Shown piece after piece: positions 41,198 to 51,200 of a stretch of 64,000 nucleotides of DNA (positions within the stretch are counted from its first letter, which is position 1; every line of letters begins with the position of its first letter). A program made the translations under genes and the position numbers. Below the pieces are notes generated by a model. That model ran no database searches, was not told the origin of the DNA, and was given only the letters and a program-made list of their open reading frames with translations. Source of the DNA: Schistosoma mansoni (taxonomy: Eukaryota > Platyhelminthes > Trematoda > Strigeidida > Schistosomatidae); assembly GCF_000237925.1 (NCBI RefSeq), contig NC_031502.1, forward strand, positions 49,019,283 through 49,083,282. The letters run 5' to 3'.

Positions 41198-42117
41198 TTA
41201 AAGTGGATATACTTCTTTTACATGAGTTAAAAACTTATCAAGGTTGGATATAGGTTCGGAAGTTTTAAAATCGTATTGCATACGGTACATAAATTCATCC
41301 ATATGGCTCCATAGTAGTCTGCCTCTGGAGCCATGATAAGGTCTCAAAAACTCCTTTAGTCTCGACCACATAGCTTCTATGTTGTTAGTATGCACCCCAG
41401 TAGTAGGGTCAACGAAATGTCGCTTATGTATAACGACTTCATGCACATATCCCAGTCTACCTAGACATCTGTAAGCTCTCCAATCATCTGTATAAACAGT
41501 AGTGCCCGGCAGCACATACTGCTGTATAATCGGTATGATTGTTGGTGCCTGCCGGTTCCTGACTCTTTGAAAATGTCCTTTCTGTCATGATCTATCGTAT
41601 ATTCCAAAGACCTGTGAGGTATATTTATGGAAGAGGTACTTACCCAATCTTCTTTAATACAACGGCCACGGTTGTATTTGCGTTTCCTTACCACCGTTTC
41701 GTCTATTTCAACAATCTTTCCCACTCCTCCATACAATTGGTGTATGCTTGTCAGTTTTGTTGCGCAAATATCTCTGCAAAACTCGTACCATTGAACTGCC
41801 GAAACTTCGCTTACATCGGCAAAGGCGGCAGCTAGTGTTACCGGTTCTTTTATTACCCAATTCGCAACAAGGAGCATAATTTGTCTCAACCTTAATTTTG
41901 AGCGAGCGAAAAAAGTCCCTGTCCTAGCTGATTTCTTCTTCCAACATGAAGGACATCGAAAGATAATATCATCACGATAGTCTGCACATCGTACAATGTT
42001 CATTTGACTACCGCAGTCACAAGTATAGGAGCTTCTCAATAATCCCTTTTCTTGTAGTCGCTCAATTATCACGTCCTCTCGAAATTCCGCTGTAAAGCGA
42101 TCGTACGTAAGCATCAT
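41198..42117 (-). CDS. Merlin transposase with a 32-nt intron and one in-frame TGA
   Basis: Exon 1 (42117-41644, 158 codons) has an N-terminal zinc ribbon (YTCDCGSQMNIVRC and FRCPSCWKKK) and the first catalytic Asp (VEIDETVV, residue 139), ending EDW. A 32-nt intron, GTAAGT ... CACAG, lies at 41643-41612. Exon 2 (41611-41198) opens VFGIYDRS, the expected Merlin continuation. It carries the second Asp (VYTDDWRAY, residue 200) and the Glu (NNIEAMWSRLK, residue 237), giving DD36E spacing. Splicing exactly restores the frame between the two open reading frames. One TGA (complement of 41585-41587) remains at residue 167, probably a C-to-T change of CGA. The protein would cut and paste the element by binding its TIRs. 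Confidence 0.88.
41612..41643 (-). other. 32-nt micro-intron in the Merlin transposase
   Basis: On the minus strand it begins GTAAGTACCTCTTCC and ends ACCTCACAG. Removing it joins EDW to VFGIYD and brings both frames together: 602 nt between the frame starts minus 32 equals 570, divisible by three. Schistosomes are known to use very short introns. Confidence 0.8.
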
Positions 42118-42169
42118 GTTGCGAAATTACCGCCGTGACCTTGAAAACCCGCGAAAGCTTCTGATTGGC

Positions 42170-42193
42170 TCGTCCATGTTCTTTAGTCTCGCC
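42170..42193 (-). repeat. Merlin terminal inverted repeat, right
   Basis: 24 bp, the exact reverse complement of the left repeat. Confidence 0.95.
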
Positions 42194-42460
42194 GATTTGT
42201 CATAAACTACTTGGTATCATTGGCATTGGTATTTCCGAACATTTTAAACTTTTGGTATTTTTTCACTCTTAATATGTCCGCAGGGTTCATATTAGTTATT
42301 GTGACATGTTTTCTGATTAAATCATAAGTCAAGACGGTCTCATGAGGTACATTTGTATCCTTTCTGTTCCAGAGGTGAGCATATGCGGTATAATATTTTG
42401 TCCACATACAAAGCACGCTCAAGAAGCTGAAAAAAACTATTGAATTTTACAGAGTCAGGG

Positions 42461-42977
42461 GCCCTCAAATGCCCTGGTAAGGTCGAGGTTGGGGAGAATC
42501 ATCTATCCCCCTCTCATTTCTTACAGATGGCAACGCGTATACAGCCACTGCCAGGGAAGTCCTACTCACTTCCTTCTCGCGGCGGGAGTGTTGTTTACCA
42601 AACTGAGAGGACAAAAAGCGAATGTCTAGCGCTTTAACCGGGTTGGTGGATATGGACGACCGACTTAGGAGAGTTGGAAAATTCGATTCCAAACCAATGG
42701 TGTAGATGGGCTCCAGTACCCTGATAGAACGAATGGCGTATGAACCAATTACTGGCCACCGGCTACCATGGAACTTCATCTTCTGAGGTTGGCACACTGC
42801 CTTGTGAATCAGACCTTTAGGTCGAAGGCCCCGGGTGTGGCCACCTAAGAAGATCACCTGCTTAGGTCTGGACATCCGGGCAGTATCACAGCCCACACAC
42901 AAATCAAATGACTTGTGTGACGCATGTGTACTCGGTGCCCCTTTGTACCAATATTTATGTGTTCAGATAAATAAATA
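42461..42977 (+). mobile_element. Short non-autonomous LINE derivative with target duplication
   Basis: 517 bp, the same composition as the element at 31933: LINE leader joined to LINE tail (TGTGTGACGCATGTGTACTC ... AATAAATA). TCAGGG stands before (42455-42460) and after it (42978-42983), a probable short target duplication. Confidence 0.75.
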
Positions 42978-43084
42978 TCAGGGTGCTGACTATAAAACAA
43001 GATATTTTTATCCTAATGGACTCGATATAGACATTTTTACCGTAAGCATCTCCGTATCCACCTAATTTACGAAGTCAGTTGAAT

Positions 43085-46000
43085 ATTATTTATTTAATCA
43101 CATGCATATTGGTACAAAGGGCACCGGATACATATGCGCCACACAAAATAGTGAGAATAGGAGGAGAAAGGGGGAAGATGCGTATATACAAAATAAGGAA
43201 AAAAAGAGAAGAGTAATGATGGGGAAATAAAAATGTACAACCAGAAGAACTCTCAGTTAAGAAAGTTATAACCACTCTTTATGAAGAAAGTAAAAGAAGG
43301 TTACAGCAGGTTCGCCACTGGCTTCTATTCTGAGCCATATCTGATAACGTCTCTAGCCACTGTGTTGCACCATCTCTCGGACCCCAGCCAGGGAGTCGTG
43401 AAGGACCAACAGAAGCTAGCCCTTTGCAGCTTTCTTTCATACCACGACACCATGTCATACACTGACCTCCTCTCCGCTTTTTCCAACCAGTCCCAGAGTC
43501 GGCAAATAATGCACGACGTGGAATTCTCTGGGACGACATTCGTAAAACATGTCCAAGCCACCGAAGTCGGTGTTTCAAGATGGTGACACCAATTGAATTA
43601 TCGTCTCTGCGCCCGAACACACGATGCCGAACCTCTGCATTACTAACATAGTGTTGCCACTGTATGTCAGCAATCCTTCGGAGACAACGATGATCGAACA
43701 CAGAGAGTCGTCTAACATCCTCAACTCGGAGAGACCAGGTTTCACAAGCATAGAGCAAAACTGCTCTCACCGACGCGTTGTAGATCCGACCCTTGACAGC
43801 CAGACTAACATCACGAAGGTGCCAAAGATGGCCCAGATTGGCATAAGCCGCTCTGGCTTTCATTATACGTGCATCGATCTCATCACTCACGCCACCACCA
43901 GCACTTATGTAGCTACCTAGATACACGAACTTCTCAACTACTTCAATCTGCTCACCATCTAGGGTGAGTACAGGATGAGAATCCTGCCAGTCTTGTAGGA
44001 GTACTTTGCACTTGGAGGGTGCAAAGTACATGCCGTACCTGCGGACACTGATTGCCAACTGATTAAGTGCGGATTGCATGGCTTGAGCATTATCGCACAG
44101 TAAGACAATATCATCTGTATACTCAAGGTCGAGAAGTCGTTCTCCAGGTAACATATCCACACCGCCATTACTTACATCCATCAGAGCTGTTTCCAGAATG
44201 TCGTCGATAGCAAAGTTGAAGAGGAATGGTGAGATCGGGCAACCCTGCCTAACCCCACTGCTCGAATGGAACAAGGGAGAAAGGTGGTCGTATGCCCTCA
44301 CCCTGCCTGAGGTGTTTGTATACAGGGCCTTTAAGATGTTAATAAACATCTCAGGCACACCCTTCTTCAATAGACAATCCCAGAGAACAGTCCTGTCCAA
44401 CGAATCGAAGGCAGCCCTGATATCAAGAAACACTACGATTGTTGGCCTGCGATAAGTATGACGGTGTTCTAACATTTGGCGGAGGGTGAAGATGTGATCA
44501 ATGCATCCTCGACCAGAACGAAAACCAGCCTGCTCCTCGCGAGTCAATCGTTCTCGGGTTTTAAACAACCTACGAAGAATGATAGAAGCCAATAGTTTGG
44601 ACGCAATCGGAAGTAGACTTATTCCCCGGTAGTTGTTACAGGAACAACGTGAACCCTTTTTAAAGATAGGGACGACTATCGACTCATTCCATGATGTTGG
44701 AACACTTTCTGACTCCCAAACCTTTCCAAACAACACAGTCAGTTCCTTAGCCAGAAAGTCACCACCATCTTTAAAAAGAGCCGGAGGTAAGTCATCTGGG
44801 CCTAGTGATTTGTAGCGCTTCAGGAGTTGGAGTTCCTTGCGGACTTCCGCCTCGTTTGGTGGATCAGTCGTCACCGGCCATGGGGGGCAGGACAAGCTGG
44901 TTGATGTTGCTGGAGCAGCAGGCCAGTTGAACTGCCCTTCGAAGAATTCCGCCCATCGTCCAAGACGTCGAGAGATATTGGTGATTGGCATCCCGTCATC
45001 CTCGTAGATTGTTTCACTCACACCAGACTTCTTGCTGCCAGTGGCTCGGATGAGTTGGAAGAGCTTCCGGCAGTTACCAGATGCAGCTGCTGCTTCCATC
45101 TCATTAGCACGCTCCGACCACCAGGCTTCTCGGTCCTTACGCAAGCTTTTCCCAATTTCATTACGTAACAGCCTTCGTTTGTGGTCAAACTCACGGTCAC
45201 CCGGAGTAGACCGACGGGCTTCTATCAGTTGTAAGGAGCCAGAAGAAACCCAGTGCTTGTAAGCGGGACGTTTCGCGAAGCCGCAAGCGGCTTTACTCGC
45301 CATTTTCATGGCGTCGTGAAGAAGCAACCAATGCTCATCTATACTTTTCGGTGGGGTGGTAGCTAGCCTAGAGGCTAGCTCCGCTTGATATTTACTTGCA
45401 ACAGAAGTTGCAGCCAGTTTACTAACATCAATCCGTTGGTGGTGGTCAACCCTTCGGCCACTGAAAAGTAAGGTGAGGTTGGCGCAGACCAGGGCATGAT
45501 CAGACTCCAGATAGGTACTCCAAAAGGAGCGGCAGTCTTGTACACAACCACGCCAGCGGTAGCTGATCGCGATGTTATCAATCTGAGTCCAGGCTTGGGA
45601 TGCAGAGGGAGGACGCCAGGTGGCACACCGGCGATGACTGTGCCGGAAGTTAGTGCTGGCCAGAAACAGGTTGTGGTCTGTGCACAGTTGCAGCAAACGG
45701 TCCCCGTTATCTGTCCTGCGACCAACAAGTCCCCATCGGCCACCTAAACGACTCTCTTCTGTGCCTAGACGCCCGACCTGTGCATTCAAGTCTCCGGCTA
45801 GTACTACAATATCTGTCGAACGCGCTTTCTGGAGAAGAACTGTTAACTGGTGGTAAAACTCATCCTTGATTGCATCCGGGCTGCAATCTGTCGGGGCATA
45901 GGCGGAGATGACGAAAAGACACCGTTTCTCACGCCGGTTTCTTCTCACTTTGATGGAACTTTCTAATCTAACAGCACATAACCGACTGTTAATGGGGATC

Positions 46001-46517
46001 CAATCGATTAGTGCTGCCTCAGCTCTAGCGCTTAGTGCAACACCAACGCCAGCAAACCAGACGAAGATGCCACAGGGTCCCCGGATAAGCGCACGTGGAA
46101 CAAGCTTTTCGAGGCGACAGATGGAGAACGAATTTGTAGTACTTCACTAGAGTCTTGAATACGGGTCTCGGATAGACAGCAAACATCAACATTAAGACTT
46201 TCTAAAGACATAGCCAGCCCCATCTGTTGTCCGATCTGCATTAGTGTGCGAACGTTGAAGGAAGCCAGCTTGAACGGCGTACGTGGTTTCAGAAAGACTG
46301 CTTCAGTATTCGTAATCGGTGGAAGCATTCATTTTCGACCAGACAGTGACTAGAGATCGTTTAGATAGGACAGAGTTTCCACCATGGGCGAGCTGCTGCA
46401 TAAGTTGGAAAGGAAGGATACACAAATTGGGAATGAAGGGAGTGAAAAAGCGACGTAGTAAATAATAGTAATAATAATGATAATGATAATGTAAATTGTC
46501 TTGCTTCTAGTATGAGC
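43085..46517 (-). mobile_element. SR3/Perere-3-like LINE, inverse copy of the one at 20.7 kb
   Basis: The body is nearly identical to 21155-24560 in the opposite direction. About six residues differ in the roughly 990 encoded residues compared. The 3' end is an A-rich AATAAATAAT-like tail near 43085. The leader is missing at the 5' end. Instead, the sequence joins at 46517/46518 to a leader in the plus direction. Confidence 0.85.
43279..46328 (-). CDS. LINE endonuclease / reverse transcriptase, same frame break as its twin
   Basis: The first frame is 46328-46032 (FNVRTLMQIGQQMG), the second 45948-43279 (889 codons, AGDLNAQVG to the stop at 43279). The motifs match those of the copy at 21.4-24.4 kb, including the LEYTDDIVLL active site. 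The break between the two frames lies at the same place and produces the same false ending SSSGLLALVLH. Both copies therefore descend from a source that already had it, or one is a copy of the other. Confidence 0.85.
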
Positions 46518-46942
46518 GCCCCCAAATGCCCTGGTACGGCCGAGAATGGGGAGAGTCCGCTCTCCCTCTCGAAATGCTCTCACATGGCCAGCGAATATAT
46601 ATAGCCTCTGCCAGGGAAGTCCTACTCACTGCCTTCTCGTGGCGGGGGTGTTGTTCACGAAATTGAGAGGACGAAAGCGAATGTCCGGCGCTTTAACTGG
46701 GTTGGTGGACAAGGTGAGTCCATCTAGGGGAGTTGGAAAACCCTGATTCCAAACCAATGGTGCACATGGGTTCCAGTATCCTGAGGGAACAAATGGCGTA
46801 CGAATCAATCATTGATCACCGGCTACCATGGGACTGCATCTCCTCACGATGCTCCACTGCGAATGTGGACTACACCTTCATGTCGAATGCTCCGGGTGTG
46901 GCCCCCTAAGATGACCACCTGCTTCAGACTGGGCACCTGTGC
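46518..46942 (+). mobile_element. LINE leader in head-to-head position, cut by the gap
   Basis: Begins exactly with the first base of the element (GCCCCCAAATGCCCTGG) and follows the leader of the 20.7-kb LINE for about 425 bp up to the N run. It points away from the LINE body at its left. Either this is the inverted 5' part of that LINE or a separate short element. Confidence 0.75.
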
Positions 46943-47142
46943 NNNNNNNNNNNNNNNNNNNNNNNNNNNNNNNNNNNNNNNNNNNNNNNNNNNNNNNNNN
47001 NNNNNNNNNNNNNNNNNNNNNNNNNNNNNNNNNNNNNNNNNNNNNNNNNNNNNNNNNNNNNNNNNNNNNNNNNNNNNNNNNNNNNNNNNNNNNNNNNNNN
47101 NNNNNNNNNNNNNNNNNNNNNNNNNNNNNNNNNNNNNNNNNN
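46943..47142. other. Assembly gap, 200 N
   Basis: An exact run of 200 undetermined bases, probably a scaffolding gap of set size. Reading frames drawn across it mean nothing. Confidence 0.98.
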
Positions 47143-47237
47143 GAAATCCACTTGATATGGTCTACTAGAATGTCCCCATTGAAGTTTCTAGGACGGCAAC
47201 TGGTCAGTCTGTAATCGGCACATGTGCATACTGGGGA

Positions 47238-47281
47238 ATTGCCTCGATATTGCCTCCATATTGCCTCGATATTGCCTCGAT
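47238..47281. repeat. Minisatellite, four 11-bp units
   Basis: Four units of ATTGCCTC(G/C)AT in a row. The surrounding 47143-47474 shows no other feature. Confidence 0.8.
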
Positions 47282-47474
47282 TGACAAGCATCGTAAGCAA
47301 AGATGTGTATTGGCTAGTAGTGGAATGCAGGACACTCGTTTCGACGTATTTGGGTCTGGTGAGTTGTATGTACCTGCATCTCGGAAGTGATGTTCACAGT
47401 GTTCGACAGCAGCCCAATCCTGTTTGCGTCAGAGGGCCGTCACCTTATCCGTATGCCCAATGAGTCGTAGGAGT

Positions 47475-47869
47475 TTTCTTTTGGGGCGCTCGCCCCAAGC
47501 CTTAGTCCTAAAGGTATAGCCCACAAGGCAGTGGAACAACGTAAGGAGATTCAGTCCCATGGTAGCCGGCGACCACTAATTGGTTCATACGCCATTTGTT
47601 CCCTCAGGATACTGGAACCCATGTGCACCATTGGTTTGGAATCAGGGTTTTCCAACTCCCCTAGGTGGACTTTTCGTATCCACCAACCCGGTTATAGCGC
47701 CGAACATTCGCTTTCGTCCTCTCAATTTCGTAAACAACACCCCCGCCACGAGAAGGCAGTGAGTAGTACTTCCCTGGCAGAGGCTATATATTCGCGTGGC
47801 CATATGAGAGCATTTCGAGAGGGAGAGCGGACTCTCCCCACTCTCGGCCATACCAGGGCATTTGGGGGC
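47475..47869 (-). mobile_element. LINE leader-type unit, minus direction
   Basis: Starts with GCCCCCAAATGCCCTGG at 47869 on the minus strand and follows the LINE leader to about 47475, where the similarity ends. No 3' tail of the short-element kind is found. It faces the plus-direction leader at 46518 across the gap. Confidence 0.65.
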
Positions 47870-48285
47870 AAGTCAGTTGAATGCAGATTGGGATCGACAA
47901 TTTATATAGAGAATAGTATACTAATAAATTTAATCATGACTACTTGTTGATACTAGGGTAACTACTTTTGTCCATCTTTCCGTTCGTTTCGACTGCTGTG
48001 AGTCTCCCTATAAATTATACCCGTTGCTCGTGTTTATGAAGAGAATATTCAATTAGTATATTCAATCTAAAGTTACTTGTCAAGTAGTGAAAATGTTATT
48101 TCGGCAAGTAATTTCTTTACAGTGAGTTTATTTTTTTAAGGTACCTAATCTCAACTGATCCAGTTTTTACCAAATTATATATGGTTATAATGCTTCTAAT
48201 AAACTTGAGAGCTAGTTCTTTGGTGAAGTGGTGGTTTTACTATTCTTCCGTTTAGGGCTTTGACACCAGATCGAATTTTTTTCAG
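47870..48285. other. No recognisable feature
   Basis: Sequence before the first recognised exon of the plus-strand gene. Earlier exons may lie here or to the left. Confidence 0.35.
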
Positions 48286-51200
48286 TAGTCTACTCACATA
48301 TGAGCTACGCTTACTCTTCCAACTCTTATTAATGTTCACTAGATTGGCTAAGTTAGGATTAATTAACCAACCGGAACCTGACACTTCGCTTCTAAAGGTG
48401 TTTCAGGTTGGTAATGACAAATTATTGGCACTTTACAAGTGTCAGTTGGACTAACGGAAATTGTCATTAGTCATTTGAGATTATTTCCTCATTGATTACT
48501 CCAGTTAGTAGGAAATAAGATTAAATCACTTTCGACCAATAACAAAGAGATCAGTCTATAGTCTCTAAAGGTTGTAAAATCCATGTATCACCTTTTATTA
48601 AGCCTCGAGACACCAACATCAATCTCTTTCGTTAATCCAAAGACAACCTTTGAATTGTGTCGATATGTTCCATGGTTGCATCAGCTTCTGAGAAGTGTCT
48701 AGGTATGCTAATAGTGACATTTTAAGAAGTTGTGTGACCTGTCATCAAGGTTTTTCCCTTTGGGTGATGTTAGCGAGTAGTGTCCATCAAAGGTAACCAT
48801 ATCCAACTTTGTCCTGAATGCAAGTAAAATTTATGGTCGTCTTCGCCTTTACAATTCTTCTGTAGTTTCTTCTGTATTGAAAGTGCACATTTTTATCTAC
48901 ATTTTCTCAGCAGTTTCTGAAATGTCTAGTCGGTTATTGACAGGCGGAGAGTGCCCCCAGGGTGTTTTGGATGTTGTTGAAGGTGCTATTGGTTATCTTG
49001 CCTTATCAGTCGGATATACATCTATTGAGTACGCAGCGTTGAGAGTACTTTCAAATATTTTCTTTTCTTGTAAGTGTGGTTTCGTTTGTAATCATATAGC
49101 GAATTTTCGAATATCGTTTTCTGTATATATATATATATATATATATATCATTCTAAAAGTTGGCGAAAATTTTTAACCAGTAATTTTTTTGAATTCACCA
49201 CTCGTATTTATTTCTCTAAATGACATATGTTATAACTTGTGGCCTATGTGCTCTATTAATGTATAACGTGATAATACCGCCAATTAGAGAGCAGTGACTT
49301 ATCGACCCGACTAATGACGTATAAAACCCGTACGAGCAGTCTAGAGACCTTATCGGTCCTGCTTTCCGCTCAGCCCAGTCTATTAGGTCCAGAACACCAA
49401 TAACAGCCTCGGCAATATAAATCTTTTATTCCAAACATACTAGGTTTATATACCAAACAGACAGACCACATAGTACCATAAAATTGGAAACAACATTTTA
49501 CATGATTTAGCCGAATGTGGCTGCGAATACGGAAAATATTAATTGATAGACAAGCATAACTCAAGAATGGTATATCGTATAATAAAAGTTCATAGGTCAA
49601 AATAAAGCTCATAATAAGAGGGAAATAATATGAATAGTTGAGTTATTTAACAATTATACGATAAAAATACACGCATAGTATTGGTCCATAAATGGATCTC
49701 GAAAAGCTATCATTCATTATACTTATAGATATATAACATGTTTCATGTATGTATCATTACCAAGATTTACTTTGATAATTTTGAATAAATTGAGCATTGG
49801 GTAGATTGTTATAAATAGATAATATATTTGTAATATCTCAATGAGTAGAAAAATCAGATTTTCTGACGTTTCGTGACTCAGTGTAAGCCACTTCTTCAAA
49901 GAATAAATAACCAAATTAACATTAATCCAAGTTTAAATAGTACAACAGAACAACACGAATATTAGGTGCGATCAATCAAAAAACAGGCCTGAATAAATCA
50001 ATATCATGTCATTTCGGTCAAGGTGATTCATAAGCGATATGTATGTAAATTTGTGTGTATGTATGTGTGCACTGTTAATGGTGAAAAATATGTGACCTTG
50101 TAGGGCCAGTGAAATGTCACTGAACCCTAGCCAAATCATCCGGCAGTCGGGTCACTAAATACCGAACGGATCATCGATCCCCGTCAAGGTCAAGGACAAT
50201 CAACGCGCACCAGTTAATCATACGCCATGGACTGGTCCATGCGGCAGTGGTTCTACTTCGCTTGTATCTACTTTAACTAATATATTCCTGTTATAACGTC
50301 CCTTGTGTTACACAGTCTTCAGAGCATCCATGGTCCCTTGATACGTCGATGGGGCAATCCACGTAAGGTGCTGGTCGCGAGGTGTGACTTCGAAGTCAGC
50401 TTGTTCGTTACACCGTCCCCGTCTTACTCGAGTAGGCTTCCAATCATTCGACATAGATCATCAACGTTGATGGTCCACAACCTTTATAATGACAAAGGAT
50501 AAAGTTTAATTTTTAATTTAATGGTGTGAATTGTAAATAATATCAGACTAGGTGACTAGGATAGATAGTCCAAGTAGAATGTATGGTAAGGTCTTCCTTT
50601 CTATTGAGAGCAGTAGGATTAAGCATTATATGGAACGCTTCAGCTACTCTCCTTTTTTTGTAATTGGAAAAGCCTTTTTGTAGTATTTTGATATTTTTGA
50701 GATCAATTTGATGATTGTTGAAAATGGCGTGAACTGCTATTTCCGATTTAATTTGAAGTCTATCCAGTTCTACAGGATTATTAGGAGGTTTTTTTGTGTA
50801 CCTAGTATGTTCTTTGGCACGAGTCAAGATTTCGCGAGATGACTCTCCAATATAGAAGGCATCACAATCGACACAGCCTAATTTGTAGACGCAGTCCTGT
50901 GTAGATATGAATGGGATCTTTTCTTTTAATCGAACCAAAGTATTTCTAAGTGTGTTCGTTGTCTTGTAATATACTTTAATTCTGTGTTGTCTTAAGATCC
51001 TTTGGAGTTCTGTTGTGCCATGACGGTATGGTAAAACTGCAGTACCAATCCATGGCATTTCACTCGAATTATTATTATTACGTACTGAACTGTTTTGTTT
51101 TAATATACTTCTAATAATCTTCATAGGAAAATTATTAAATTTTAAGATAATAATTACATTCTTTTGTTCATTTTGTTTGTCCTCTTCTGAAGTGATGATC

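Larger units (their letters stand above)
40738..42201 (-). mobile_element. Complete Merlin DNA transposon with perfect ends
   Basis: The element spans 40746-42193 (1448 bp). Its 24-bp terminal inverted repeats (40746-40769 and 42170-42193, outer end GGCGAGACTAAAG) match at every base. GATTTGTC stands on both sides (40738-40745 and 42194-42201), an 8-bp target duplication. Merlin elements are known for TIRs of this length and 8- to 9-bp duplications. It encodes one DD36E transposase on the minus strand. The perfect ends point to a young insertion. Confidence 0.95.

Noticed and set aside
41587-41835. Plus-strand frame opposite the Merlin transposase.
   Set aside because: Shadow of the minus-strand transposase.
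43281-46150. Several plus-strand frames of 60 to 100 codons opposite the LINE at 43-46 kb, repeated opposite its twin.
   Set aside because: They recur only because the two LINE copies are nearly identical; no own motif.
47238-47281. CRISPR-like array.
   Set aside because: Four 11-bp units without spacers; a simple minisatellite in a eukaryote.
46812-47300. Open frames of 75 to 140 codons across the N run.
   Set aside because: They exist only because undetermined bases contain no stop.
50305-50502. Open frame present identically in both arms of the inverted repeat (also 52292-52489).
   Set aside because: It lies in the 3' UTR of the Penelope-like element. Its duplication is explained by the inverted repeat, and it has no motif.
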